From NCBI GenBank assembly GCA_016872285.1, contig VGZZ01000006.1, positions 1-64,000 on the forward strand: a stretch of 64,000 bases of DNA, written 5' to 3'. How positions within the stretch are numbered: position 1 is the first letter of the stretch; every line of letters starts with the position of its first letter. The notes under the pieces were generated by a model. The model searched no databases. It saw only the letters and a program-made list of their open reading frames with translations, and was not told the origin of the DNA. Origin of the DNA: SAR202 cluster bacterium. Lineage in GTDB: Bacteria; Chloroflexota; Dehalococcoidia; Lucifugimonadales; GCA-2712585. This document shows, piece by piece, positions 11,903 to 19,832 of this stretch. The translations under genes and the position numbers were made by a program.

Positions 11903-11990
11903 ACCTTCCCCCCTTGTGGGGGAAGGATAAAGGATGGGGATTCTCGTCATTCCAGCGGAAGCTGGAATCCAGAACTCCTGGTAGAATAAA
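11903..11990. repeat. Intergenic repeats: dyad ccccttgtggggg plus cattccagcggaagctggaat element
   Basis: Two short palindromic elements lie together. One is the ccttcccccttgtgggggaagg dyad (relatives at 15761, 53034 and 54180). The other is a cattcc...ggaatccag dyad followed by ctggtagaata (relative at 20695-20752). They lie upstream of the DUF433 gene and are not coding, although an open frame runs through them. Confidence 0.65.
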
Positions 11991-12024
11991 TGACGCCATT
12001 GCCAGCATAGAACTGAAGCGGTCT

Positions 12025-12270
12025 ATGAACGAGGCCAAGCTGTTAGAGCGCATCATCGTGAACCCCAAAATCTTTGGCGGTAAGCCTGTTATTCGGGGCC
12101 ATCGTCTCGCCGTTGAACACGTACTGGGTATGCTGGCGGCCGGTGACACCCCTGAGACCATCCTCAAGGGCTATGCTTGGCTTGAGCCTGAAGACATTCA
12201 GGCCTGCCTCGTTTATGCTCGCCGTACCGTAGGCCGCGAGCGCATCGAACCTCTGACCATCGAGTCCTAG
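12025..12270 (+). CDS. DUF433 protein (putative antitoxin-like)
   Basis: The 81-residue product has the DUF433 core: RIIVNPKIFGGKPVIRGHRLAVEHVLGML, here read as successive short blocks, then TPETILKGYAWLEPEDIQA. DUF433 proteins have an HTH-like fold and commonly precede a DUF5615 PIN-like gene, an arrangement considered a toxin-antitoxin module. The ATG at 12025 begins the conserved region; upstream sequence in the same frame is repeat DNA. The partner gene starts four bases after this stop but carries a nonsense codon. A second DUF433 gene occurs at 35020. Confidence 0.85.
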   Translation: MNEAKLLERIIVNPKIFGGKPVIRGHRLAVEHVLGMLAAGDTPETILKGYAWLEPEDIQACLVYARRTVGRERIEPLTIES

Positions 12271-12273
12271 TCC

Positions 12274-12636
12274 TTGCGGCTGCTCTTGGACGCATGTGTA
12301 TGGGGTGGTGCTACCAAACTCCTTTCTGAAGCCGGCCATGATGTTATTTGGGCCGGCAATTAGGACACTGACCCAGGTGATGAGGAAATCCTTTCCAGGG
12401 CCCATTCCGAGAACCGAGTCCTAATAACTCTCGATAAGGACTTTGGCGAGCTCACGATTGTACGGGGGCAAGCCCATTCTGGCATTGTGCGGCTGGTCAA
12501 TTTCCAGGCTCAACAGCAAGGTTCCGTGTGTCTCCGTATACTAGATCAGTACGGAGATGAACTAAGCCATAGGGCCATCATCACAGTGGAGCCAGGTCGG
12601 GTTCGCATACGGTCTGGAGAGCCACCTAAGAGGTAG
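12274..12636 (+). pseudogene. DUF5615 PIN-like toxin partner, interrupted by an amber codon
   Basis: Starting at TTG 12274, the frame reads LRLLLDACVWGGATKLL, then AGHDVIWAGN, a TAG at 12361-12363, then DTDPGDEEILSRAHSENRV, LITLDKDFGEL and a normal C-terminus ending at 12636. This is the DUF5615 (Mut7-C-like PIN) pattern, including the conserved acidic residues of the TLDKDFGEL motif. Intact homologues often have Trp where TAG stands here (WAGDWDTDPG-like), so TGG to TAG is a simple explanation. The remainder of the frame is undamaged, so inactivation would be recent, or the base may be an assembly error. Confidence 0.75.
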
Positions 12637-12677
12637 CTAAGTGTGAATGTTGTGCCTTTTCCACAAACAGGGGAAGG

Positions 12678-13640
12678 CTAAGCAGGCGATCTACCCCCCA
12701 ACCTCTCCTCAAAATACGACTCCACCCGCCGCACATACTCGTCGGGGTAGTTGTTAAACGCATCCACGTGGTCCGCCCCGGGCGCTATCCATATCTTGCT
12801 GCCCGCCGGCGCCGCCCGGTGCACCCGCCGCCCCTGCTCGATGGGTATGCGAGTGTCCGCGTCGCCGTGGATGACAAGAATCGGGTAGTCCAGGCTCCTC
12901 ACCGCCCGCTCCGGGCTTACGTCGCCGATGCTTATGTCGTACAGCCCCTGGGCGAAGAGCTTCGCCATCGGCAGGAACATGGGGGCCATGTATGCAGGTA
13001 TGATGGTGCGCCGCGCCGTTTCGTCCGACAGCCGGTCGCTGGCGTTGGCGAAGGGGCTGTCCGCCACTACCGCCCATATCCTCGGCTCCTGCGACGCCGC
13101 CAGCAGGGCCGTCGCCGCCCCCATAGAGAACCCCAGCAGCCCCACCTTCTCCGCCGCCACGCCCCTCGACATCAAATAGTCCAGCGCGCCCAGCACGTCC
13201 TCCTGCTCAAAATACCCCGCCGACACCCTCGCCGCCTCCGATAGCCCCTGGCCCCGCAGGTCGAACAGCAGCGCCCCGTAGCCGGTTTGATGCAGTCTTG
13301 CCGCCAGGTCCACCGCGCCGTCGGCGGTGCGCTGGCTGTTGAGGCCGTGGACAAAAATAATCGTCGGCGCGCCCCCTTGGGCCGGGATGTGCCACCCCTC
13401 CAGCGTCACCTCTTCATCCCTCGACCTGAACCGCACCTCCTCATACACGACGCCGTAGTTACTGGGGTTGTCGTCCTGCTCCTTCCTCTCCGCCACCGTC
13501 ACTCCTGACGCTATCATGTACGATATGAACACGTAGACCACGGCCATCAGCGCCAGCAGGCCAATCAACGACCACCTGGCCCACCGGTTCACCCACACCC
13601 GGCGGCTGTTAGTTCGAACCGAGGAGAGCAGTCTTGCCAT
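12678..13640 (-). CDS. Membrane-anchored alpha/beta hydrolase
   Basis: The 320-residue protein starts with a basic segment and one membrane helix (WSLIGLLALMAVVYVFISYM, residues about 23-42), so the hydrolase domain likely faces outside. The alpha/beta-hydrolase fold is marked by the oxyanion strand IIFVHGLNSQRT, the nucleophile elbow GFSMGAAT (Ser), an Asp in VIHGDADTRIP and a His in GADHVDAF. It resembles the BAAT/dienelactone-like and YqkD-type serine hydrolases. Substrate unknown. It stands alone, with about 400 bp of repeat-containing DNA on its upstream side. Confidence 0.88.
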   Translation of the reverse strand: MARLLSSVRTNSRRVWVNRWARWSLIGLLALMAVVYVFISYMIASGVTVAERKEQDDNPSNYGVVYEEVRFRSRDEEVTLEGWHIPAQGGAPTIIFVHGLNSQRTADGAVDLAARLHQTGYGALLFDLRGQGLSEAARVSAGYFEQEDVLGALDYLMSRGVAAEKVGLLGFSMGAATALLAASQEPRIWAVVADSPFANASDRLSDETARRTIIPAYMAPMFLPMAKLFAQGLYDISIGDVSPERAVRSLDYPILVIHGDADTRIPIEQGRRVHRAAPAGSKIWIAPGADHVDAFNNYPDEYVRRVESYFEERLGGRSPA

Positions 13641-13823
13641 CCATTCCCCATGCCTGAAGTCGGCTATATATTATCGCAAACCACAACTCCAGGTTGACAC
13701 CAAAACGCCAGCCGATATGATGAAGGCTGATTTCGTCGCCTATCCCTTTTGTGCCCCTTGCGAGTCATTGGAGACCACCAGGGCTTGTTGAGAAAGATTG
13801 GATGAGAGTAGGAGTCTTCTTTT

Positions 13824-14003
13824 CAGGTTCTCCCCCTTCGGCCTGGAAGGCGAAGGGGGAGCTAGACGCTCTGCTACCTTTAAGCATATATCGCGGAGTC
13901 CGATGCAATCGGACCGTCCTGAGTATGCAGAAGGAGGGGGTTGTGGTGTTTCTTTTTTCTTTCCCCCTTCTCCGAAAAGAGAAGGGGGATCAAGGGGGAT
14001 GAG
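13824..14003. repeat. Interspersed palindromic element, family A (copy 1)
   Basis: The element opens with the dyad tcccccttcg / cgaaggggga (13831-13840 and 13851-13860) and later has a second dyad of the same kind, tcccccttctc / gagaaggggga. Between them is a segment containing gtccgatgcaatcggac that recurs at 59988-60035. Related copies are at 28810, 41571, 44086 and 59941, with weaker ones near 41215, 41361 and 43931. The remaining bases of 13641-14060 hold nothing else I can identify apart from the ribosome site of the next gene. Confidence 0.75.
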
Positions 14004-14060
14004 TTCGTCGCGACTCAAGCCCGGTTGTAATACTTCATAAGACGATTGGAGGAAACCCCC

Positions 14061-15701
14061 ATGCCCCAACTGACGGCAGCCCAAGCCCTGGTCAAATCCC
14101 TGGTCCGAGAGGGCGTCGAGGTGGTCTTTGGACTCCCCGGCGTCCAGATCATGGACATCTATGACGCCTTTCACAACGAGCCCGGCATTCGCCTCATCAC
14201 CACCCGCCACGAGCAGGGCGCTGCCTATATGGCCGACGGCTACGCCCGCTCCACCGGCAAGCCCGGCGTCTGCCTGGTTGTGCCTGGGCCGGGGTTGCAG
14301 AACGCCTCCGCCGGAATCGGCACCGCCTATGCCACCTCGTCGCCGGTCATGCTTATCGCCGGCGAGGTCGCCACCGGCGACCGGGGCAAGGACCGCGGCG
14401 CCACCCACGAAATCATCGACCAGCTAGACATCGTCAAAAACGTCACCAAGTGGCGTAAGACTATTTTCGACGCCAAAGACGTCCCCGGCTCCGTCCACGA
14501 AGCCATGCGGCAGATGAAGACCGGCCGCCCTCGCCCCGTAGCCCTGGAACTTCCCTCCGACGTCCTCCCCAAGTCCGCTAACGTCGAACTGATGGAGCGC
14601 GAGGAGTTCCCCAGGCAGAAGGGCGACCCTAAAGCGATTAAAGAGGCGGCCCAGCTTCTGCTCAAGGCCAAGCGGCCCCTTATCTGGGCCGGCGGCGGCG
14701 TCAACGCCTCGGGCGCCAATAGCGAGCTGTCGCAGCTAGCCTCCGCCATCGGCGCCGTCGTCATCACCACCGCCGAGGGCAAAGGCGCCGTCCCCGAGAA
14801 CAGCCCCCAATGGGCCGGCTCCTTCTACTACAGCCACGGCCCCGCCCACAACGTCATGCCCATGTGCGACGTTGTCCTGGCCGTCGGCACCCGCCTACAC
14901 TTCCTGGCTCCCACCAACTGGACCTTCAAGCCCCACCAGTCCATCATCCACATCGACGCCGACCCCGCCGAGCTAGGCCGCAACTGGCCCGAAAAGGTCA
15001 GCATCGCCGCCGACGCCAAACTGGCCCTCCAGGCCCTGCTGTCGGAGCTTAAAGGCAAGAAGTCAGCCTCGGAATGGACTGCCAAGGAGATAGCCCAGCA
15101 GAAGGCCAAGGCCGACGACGAAGTCAAGCAGCTTGCTCCCAACCAGGTCGAAATCATCAAGACCATCCGCCAGGAGCTGCCCGACAACACCGTGTATATC
15201 AGCGGCATCGCCAGCCTTGGGTACTGGTCCAACCTGGCCTATGAGGTGCGCGCCCCTCGCTCTTACCTCAACGCCTCCTACTTCGCCACCCTGGGCTACG
15301 CCTTCCCCACGGCCCTGGGCGCCAAGGTCGGCAACCCCAACAAGCCCGTGGTGGCCGTCAGCGGCGACGGCGGGTTTATGTACTGCCTGTCAGAGCTGGC
15401 CACCGCCGTCCAGGAGGGCATCAACGTCACCGTCCTGGTCTTCAACGACCAAGCCCTGGGCGCCTCACTTCGCGACCAGCAGGTGCGGTATAAGGGACGA
15501 GTCATCGGCACCAAGCTCCACACTCCCGACTTCGCCGCCGTGGCGCGAGACTTCGGCGCCAACGGCGTCAAGCTGGGCCATTATCGAGAGCTTGGCCCCG
15601 CCCTTAAGCAAGCCTTGAAGTCCGACAAGACCACCGTCGTCGAAATCCCCATCGAAAGCTGGACTCCCCCTTTCCAGCTTCAGCCCCCCGGGGCCGTCTG
15701 A
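14061..15701 (+). CDS. Thiamine pyrophosphate-dependent enzyme, acetolactate synthase large-subunit family
   Basis: The 546-residue product has the three domains of the family. The N-terminal Pyr domain has the catalytic Glu in TRHEQGAAYMADGYAR. A central transhydrogenase-like domain follows (LIWAGGGVNASGA). The C-terminal PP domain has the TPP/Mg motif SGDGGFMYCLSEL ending in VFNDQALG. Relatives include acetolactate synthase, benzoylformate decarboxylase, glyoxylate carboligase and sulfoacetaldehyde acetyltransferase, and I cannot choose between them. No ilvN is adjacent, so branched-chain amino acid synthesis is not implied. The ATG at 14061 is seven nt after ggagga; an in-frame TTG at 14046 overlaps that site. 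Confidence 0.93.
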   Translation: MPQLTAAQALVKSLVREGVEVVFGLPGVQIMDIYDAFHNEPGIRLITTRHEQGAAYMADGYARSTGKPGVCLVVPGPGLQNASAGIGTAYATSSPVMLIAGEVATGDRGKDRGATHEIIDQLDIVKNVTKWRKTIFDAKDVPGSVHEAMRQMKTGRPRPVALELPSDVLPKSANVELMEREEFPRQKGDPKAIKEAAQLLLKAKRPLIWAGGGVNASGANSELSQLASAIGAVVITTAEGKGAVPENSPQWAGSFYYSHGPAHNVMPMCDVVLAVGTRLHFLAPTNWTFKPHQSIIHIDADPAELGRNWPEKVSIAADAKLALQALLSELKGKKSASEWTAKEIAQQKAKADDEVKQLAPNQVEIIKTIRQELPDNTVYISGIASLGYWSNLAYEVRAPRSYLNASYFATLGYAFPTALGAKVGNPNKPVVAVSGDGGFMYCLSELATAVQEGINVTVLVFNDQALGASLRDQQVRYKGRVIGTKLHTPDFAAVARDFGANGVKLGHYRELGPALKQALKSDKTTVVEIPIESWTPPFQLQPPGAV

Positions 15702-15760
15702 CGCCTAGTACAAGCTAAGTCTAAATATACGGACAAGTCTGACGGGCGCCAAGAAAATTC

Positions 15761-15800
15761 CTTCTCCCCTTGTGGGAGAAGGCGCAGGTTGAGGGGTGAA
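15761..15800. repeat. Short dyad repeat, ctccccttgtgggag type
   Basis: A ttctccccttgtgggagaa dyad followed by ggttgaggggtgaaa lies between two genes. It is one of four related short intergenic dyads (11903, 15761, 53034, 54180). Confidence 0.5.
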
Positions 15801-15899
15801 ACCCTGGAACTACAATACGGCTATTAAGACCAACTTCACAGTGCTCTCCGGCAGTCCAATCATGGAAAAGTTAAGGCTGAAACTTTAGGAGATATTTCT

Positions 15900-16691
15900 A
15901 TGGGTCTATTCACCCGCAGCGGCGTCGCCGTCGTCGAATTTTTTGGCCCCATCGGCAGCGGCGGCCAGGTAGCGGAGATGGCCCGTCTGCTGGACGACGT
16001 CGGTAAGAAACCCCACTATCAGGCCCTAGTCCTTGATATAGACTCCCCGGGTGGCGCTGTCGGCGGCGCCGAGGTGCTTCATGCCCGCATCACCAAAATC
16101 GCCGAGGCCAAGCCCGTCGTAGCCTTCGTGCGCAGCATGGGCGCTTCCGGCGGCTACTACCTGGCCTGCGCCGCCTCGAAAATCATCACCCTGCCCTCAT
16201 CGCTGGTCGGCTCCATCGGCGTCATCTATCTGCGGCCCGCCATGCAAGAACTATTGGAAAAACTAGGCGTCAACCTGACAGTCTACAAGGGCGGGCGCTA
16301 TAAGGACATGACCGGCTTCTGGCGCGGCCCCACTCCCGAAGAGGACGACAAGTTCAGGTCCCTTATCGCCGAAATCCACGACAACTTCATCGACGTTGTC
16401 GCCAAGGGCCGCAAGATGCCGCCGGAACGCGTCCGCGAACTCGCTACTGGCGAAATCTTCACCGGCCGCCGCGCCAGAGACCTGGGCCTGGTGGACGAAA
16501 TCGGTGACTTCGATCGCGCGTTGGAGATAGCGGGAAGAATGGGAGACGTCCAACCCCGGCCTCTCTACATCCGTCCCAAACGCGGCCTCCTGGAGCGCAT
16601 GGCTGGCCGCTTTGGACGTGGCATGGCCGCGGGCGTTGCTGCCGAGTTGGAAGCCAGGATGGGCGGGGGGTTCTACTACAAACTGCCATAA
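15900..16691 (+). CDS. sppA: Signal peptide peptidase SppA-like serine protease (S49)
   Basis: S49 peptidases cut residual signal peptides and membrane-protein fragments with a Ser/Lys dyad. Here the nucleophile is Ser83 in RSMGASGGYYLA and the likely base is Lys135 in GGRYKDMTGF. The size (263 aa) is that of the short, single-domain SppA that assembles into octamers. Unlike most homologues, no N-terminal membrane helix is seen: the protein starts MGLFTRSGVAVVEFFGPIGSGG, directly in the core fold. It may therefore be cytoplasmic or peripheral. aggag precedes the ATG by eight nt. A PspC gene follows, which also relates to envelope stress. Confidence 0.9.
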   Translation: MGLFTRSGVAVVEFFGPIGSGGQVAEMARLLDDVGKKPHYQALVLDIDSPGGAVGGAEVLHARITKIAEAKPVVAFVRSMGASGGYYLACAASKIITLPSSLVGSIGVIYLRPAMQELLEKLGVNLTVYKGGRYKDMTGFWRGPTPEEDDKFRSLIAEIHDNFIDVVAKGRKMPPERVRELATGEIFTGRRARDLGLVDEIGDFDRALEIAGRMGDVQPRPLYIRPKRGLLERMAGRFGRGMAAGVAAELEARMGGGFYYKLP

Positions 16692-16769
16692 AGCCGCTTG
16701 CTCACCATCATTGGAAAGACCTTGCCGGCTGATGGTTTATAATTAGCGTTAGTGGGAGTATGGCATAAC

Positions 16770-16784
16770 CTCGAACGTTTCGAG
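16770..16784. promoter_or_regulatory. Inverted repeat ctcgaacgtttcgag upstream of pspC-like gene
   Basis: A 6-bp perfect dyad with a 3-bp centre lies 16 bp before the ATG at 16801. A TATAAT hexamer is at 16738-16743, but no convincing -35 at the right distance was found. The dyad would sit in the 5' leader and could be an operator. Confidence 0.35.
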
Positions 16785-16800
16785 TGGGAGGAGGGGCATA

Positions 16801-16995
16801 ATGGCGGCGCCCAGAAGGCTTCACAAAAGCAGCACCCAAAAAATGCTCTTCGGCGTCCTCGGCGGTCTGGCGGAGTATCTGGGGTCTGATCCTACCCTGG
16901 TCCGAGTAATTTTCGTGCTGGTCATGATATTGACCGGCTTCATGCCCGCGGTCCTGGTCTACCTCCTGGCGGCTATCCTAGTTCCCCAAGATTAG
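16801..16995 (+). CDS. PspC domain small membrane protein
   Basis: The 64-residue protein is essentially one PspC domain. A basic start with RRLHKSSTQKMLFGVLGG leads into LAEYLGSDPTLVRVIFVLVM and a long hydrophobic helix (about residues 37-60). PspC in enterobacteria senses membrane stress with PspB, and stand-alone PspC domains occur widely in Gram-positives and Chloroflexota with poorly known roles. The ATG follows gggaggagggg. It ends 22 bp before pncA and may be cotranscribed with it. Confidence 0.9.
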   Translation: MAAPRRLHKSSTQKMLFGVLGGLAEYLGSDPTLVRVIFVLVMILTGFMPAVLVYLLAAILVPQD

Positions 16996-17017
16996 TCCCT
17001 ATTAAACGGCGGCGCCA

Positions 17018-17605
17018 ATGAATATCACCAACCGCGACGCCATCATCATCGTCGACGTGCAGAACGACTTCTGCCCCGGCGGCTCCCTGCCCGTTCCCAA
17101 AGGTGACATCGTCGCCGAGGCGTTGACGCGACTGGCCCGCGTGTTTCGTGACCGCGACGCCTTTGTCTTCGCCACCCAGGACTGGCATCCGCCCGGCCAC
17201 TCGTCCTTTAAGGAGTCCGGCGGTCCCTGGCCCGCTCACTGCGTCCAGGGCACTCGCGGCGCTCAGTTTCACTCCAGCCTCCACCTGCTGGTCAACACCA
17301 TCGTTGTACAAAAGGGCAGCAACCCCAAAGTCGACGCCTACTCAGGCTTCCTGGACTCGGACCTGGAGCGGCAGCTACGAGACAACGGTGTCGAGCGCGT
17401 CTTCGTCGGCGGTCTCGCTACCGACTACTGCGTCCTCAACACCGTCCTCGACGCCCTCAAAAAAGGCTTCAAGACCTGCGTGTTAATTGACGCTATCGCC
17501 GCCGTTAACGTCAACCCCGGCGACGGCCAGCGTGCGATTGAAAAAATGCTAGCTGCTGGCGCTAAACTGCAAAACACCAAAGGCCTCCTGCCCGCTGGCG
17601 CCTAG
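17018..17605 (+). CDS. pncA: Nicotinamidase / pyrazinamidase
   Basis: PncA converts nicotinamide to nicotinate in the NAD salvage pathway. The 195-residue protein has the isochorismatase-family catalytic triad: Asp in IIIVDVQNDFCPGGSL, Lys in VVQKGSNPKVDAY, and Cys in GLATDYCVLNTV. The metal-binding segment TQDWHPPGHSSF is also present. Its product is the substrate of nicotinate phosphoribosyltransferase, encoded about 850 bp away on the opposite strand (pncB). A toxin-antitoxin module lies between them. Confidence 0.95.
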   Translation: MNITNRDAIIIVDVQNDFCPGGSLPVPKGDIVAEALTRLARVFRDRDAFVFATQDWHPPGHSSFKESGGPWPAHCVQGTRGAQFHSSLHLLVNTIVVQKGSNPKVDAYSGFLDSDLERQLRDNGVERVFVGGLATDYCVLNTVLDALKKGFKTCVLIDAIAAVNVNPGDGQRAIEKMLAAGAKLQNTKGLLPAGA

Positions 17606-17644
17606 CTACTCCCCTAACTCCTTGTGCAGGACCTCGCTCCCGAT

Positions 17645-18091
17645 TCAGCGCTCGCCCCTATTACGAAGCATAACATCTAGGAATTCGCCTGGGCTTACAA
17701 TGCGAATTCCACGAAATTCTCTAAGACGCTGGATACCTTTATCGCCGGTCACGAGGTAGTCGGCTTCTGTCGCAATAGCGCAATCAAGGATCCGATTGTC
17801 TGCTGGCGAAAGGTCTGGAATGGCCACCATTCCAGGCGGATCAACGAGCAGGCAGCGGTCTTGGAGGAAGTTCAGCGAGGTGTGGATAATCTCTTCGGAG
17901 ACCCGGAGTTTATTCCTGAGCACGCCCTCCACCTCTGCCAGGACAAATGGCGAAGCCACCGCGAGAATTTTTCCTGCGACAACCCCTTGGAGTATCAGGT
18001 TCGGCGTGCCGCCAGGAAAAGCGAATGCTGAGACTGGAACATTGCTGTCTAAAACCGCGCGGAGCCTATCCTCGGCTGCGCCGCTGCGCAT
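17645..18091 (-). CDS. PIN-domain toxin-like protein (COG1569 type)
   Basis: The 148-residue product is a PIN-domain nuclease candidate. The first acidic residue is in VLDSNVPVSAFAFPGG, a Glu is in VLAEVEGVLRNKL, and the last acidic cluster is in SPADNRILDCAIATEADYL then VTGDKGI. This is the pattern of the PIN family annotated as putative toxin component. The ATG at 18091 overlaps the 3' end of the antitoxin gene by 26 bp, which is typical of coupled toxin-antitoxin genes. Probable action is cleavage of RNA when free of antitoxin, by family analogy only. Confidence 0.85.
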   Translation of the reverse strand: MRSGAAEDRLRAVLDSNVPVSAFAFPGGTPNLILQGVVAGKILAVASPFVLAEVEGVLRNKLRVSEEIIHTSLNFLQDRCLLVDPPGMVAIPDLSPADNRILDCAIATEADYLVTGDKGIQRLREFRGIRIVSPGEFLDVMLRNRGER

Positions 18092-18314
18092 GAATCAGCT
18101 CGTTGATCTGCTCTTCCGAAGTGATTCCTGCCTCTCGCACTCTCTGACCAATCTCCTGACTTAGAAACCGCAAGCGCCTGTCGTCTGCGTAACGGCGCAA
18201 CGCCTCCCGAAGCAGTTCGCTGCGGGTTCGTCCTTCCAGGCGCATCAGCTCCTCAATCTGTTGTTCCATCTCCGGCGGAATGGAGATGGTAATAGTCTTG
18301 GTTGTTCTCCCCAT
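18066..18314 (-). CDS. Ribbon-helix-helix (CopG-like) antitoxin
   Basis: The 82-residue protein starts with a classic ribbon-helix-helix N-terminus (TKTITISIPPEMEQQIEEL, then GRTRSELLREALRRYA). The C-terminal tail probably wraps the PIN toxin encoded downstream. RHH antitoxins repress their own promoter. Consistent with that, a good promoter and two direct 9-bp repeats lie immediately upstream (18337-18389). gaggag is six nt before the ATG. Confidence 0.88.
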   Translation of the reverse strand: MGRTTKTITISIPPEMEQQIEELMRLEGRTRSELLREALRRYADDRRLRFLSQEIGQRVREAGITSEEQINELIHAQRRSRG

Positions 18315-18336
18315 GGGGCACTCCTCGCATCGACTG

Positions 18337-18389
18337 AGTGTTACTTAGTGTTACTCATTTCAGTTTAGCAAATCCTAATTCTGTGTCAA
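18337..18389 (-). promoter_or_regulatory. Promoter and direct-repeat operator of the PIN toxin-antitoxin module
   Basis: On the minus strand TTGACA (18389-18384) is separated by 16 bp from TAAACT (18367-18362). Just downstream of the predicted start site are two direct copies of AGTGTTACT as read on the plus strand (18337-18345 and 18347-18355), spaced 10 bp apart, one DNA turn. That is a typical binding layout for a ribbon-helix-helix autorepressor. Confidence 0.65.
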
Positions 18390-18455
18390 CACCAGCGCCT
18401 GGTACAGCGTCCAAGCCCAGCCTTTCGGACCCATCGCTGAGCTTGCTGGTTTCCC

Positions 18456-19832
18456 CTACTCCCCCAACTCCTTCGTGAGCACCCGTTGCACCACCCTCTT
18501 CCGCAGCGACTCCAGCCCCGGGCTTATCTCCACGTTAAACCTAGCCTTGGCGTTTATATCCTTGAATTGCTCCGGCAGCTTCGCCATCTCCGACAGGTGG
18601 AACTCCCGCAGCTCCTCCAGCCCCGGCGCCGTCTTCACCCGCCTCCCTCCCCGCATCACCTCCTGCAGCAACGGCTCGCCGCCATCCTGAGCCGGTTCCT
18701 CATCCTCCATCGATATCACGTCCCTGTCATATAAACCCTGGTTGTCATAACAACGATAGACCTGCTTAGCCCCCGGCAGCGTCTCCTTCCCCGCGCTCAG
18801 CTTCAGCGTCGGCACGCCGCCGTACTCGACAAGCTTGTAGGCGCAGTCGGTCCATGACGCGTCGGCTGACACTGCCACCTTTGTTCCTACCCCGAACCCG
18901 TCGATGGCCGCGCCGCCCTTCACCAGCCGCTCCACCTCATATTCGTCCAGGCCGCCGCTGGCGAAGATTCGTACGAACCGCAGCTCCGCCTCGTCCAACA
19001 GCGCCCGGCACTTGCCCGACAGGTTCAATAGATCGCCGCTGTCCAGGCGTATGCCACGCAGGTAGTGGCCCTCCCGCAGCATCTCCAGCCCCACCGTGAC
19101 AGCGTTCTTGGTGCCGTCGATGGGGTCATAAGTGTCGACAAGAAATACGCTGGTGTCGGGGAAGCTTTTGGCATAGGCACGAAAGGCGTCAATCTCGCGC
19201 GGGAAGCTGGTCACGAAGGAGTGGCCCATGGTGCCGAAGGTGGGGATGCTATATCGCTTCGACGCCATGACGTTGCTGGTGCCGCCGAAGCCTGCCAGAT
19301 ACCCTGCCCGCGCCATCTTCAGCGCCGAGTCCACCCCATGGCTGCGCCTCGACCCGAAGTCCACCACCGCCTTGCCCCCCGCCGCGCTCATCACCCTCGA
19401 CGCCTTGGTGGTCAGGATAGTCTGGAGGTTTATCTGGTTCAGCAAGTAGGTCTCGACTAGCTGCGCCTCGATGATCGATGCGTTTAGCTCCAGCACCGGC
19501 TCGTCGGCGAAGAAGATGCCGCCCTCCGTCATGGCCCGCACGTCGCCGGTAAACCGCAGGTTGCTCAGGTACTGCAAAAACCCATCGTCGAAATGATGTT
19601 CCGACCCTAAATACTCGACAGCCTCGTCGCTAAACCTGAAGGACTCAAGATAAGACAGTACTTCATTTAGCCCGGCGAAGACGTAATAGCCCCGGCCAGG
19701 CCCATAGCTGCGAACGTACAGGCTGAAAACGGCCCGGTCGTCTAGCCCGCTTTTCCAGTAGGCCTCGGCCATGGTCAGTTCATAGAAGTCGGAAAAAAGC
19801 GAGAGGTCGGCGTTATTGTTAGGCATTGTCAT
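18456..19832 (-). CDS. pncB: Nicotinate phosphoribosyltransferase
   Basis: This enzyme makes nicotinate mononucleotide from nicotinate and PRPP, the committed NAD salvage step after PncA. The 458-residue product has the family features: an N-terminal DLSLFSDFYELTMAEAYW, VVDFGSRRSHGVDSALKMAR, GTSNVMASKRYSIPTFGTMG, and the catalytic region GIRLDSGDLLNLS. The start overlaps the end of mazG by 14 bp, so the two are translationally coupled and share a transcript. An ATG six nt downstream (19826) is an alternative start. The gap 18390-18455 shows nothing notable. Confidence 0.95.
   Translation of the reverse strand: MTMPNNNADLSLFSDFYELTMAEAYWKSGLDDRAVFSLYVRSYGPGRGYYVFAGLNEVLSYLESFRFSDEAVEYLGSEHHFDDGFLQYLSNLRFTGDVRAMTEGGIFFADEPVLELNASIIEAQLVETYLLNQINLQTILTTKASRVMSAAGGKAVVDFGSRRSHGVDSALKMARAGYLAGFGGTSNVMASKRYSIPTFGTMGHSFVTSFPREIDAFRAYAKSFPDTSVFLVDTYDPIDGTKNAVTVGLEMLREGHYLRGIRLDSGDLLNLSGKCRALLDEAELRFVRIFASGGLDEYEVERLVKGGAAIDGFGVGTKVAVSADASWTDCAYKLVEYGGVPTLKLSAGKETLPGAKQVYRCYDNQGLYDRDVISMEDEEPAQDGGEPLLQEVMRGGRRVKTAPGLEELREFHLSEMAKLPEQFKDINAKARFNVEISPGLESLRKRVVQRVLTKELGE

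Noticed and set aside
18475-18690. Plus-strand peptide containing TTLFRSDS, like a sequencing-adapter artefact
   Set aside because: The bases encode the normal C-terminus of nicotinate phosphoribosyltransferase on the minus strand with unbroken similarity to the family, so there is no sign of adapter contamination.
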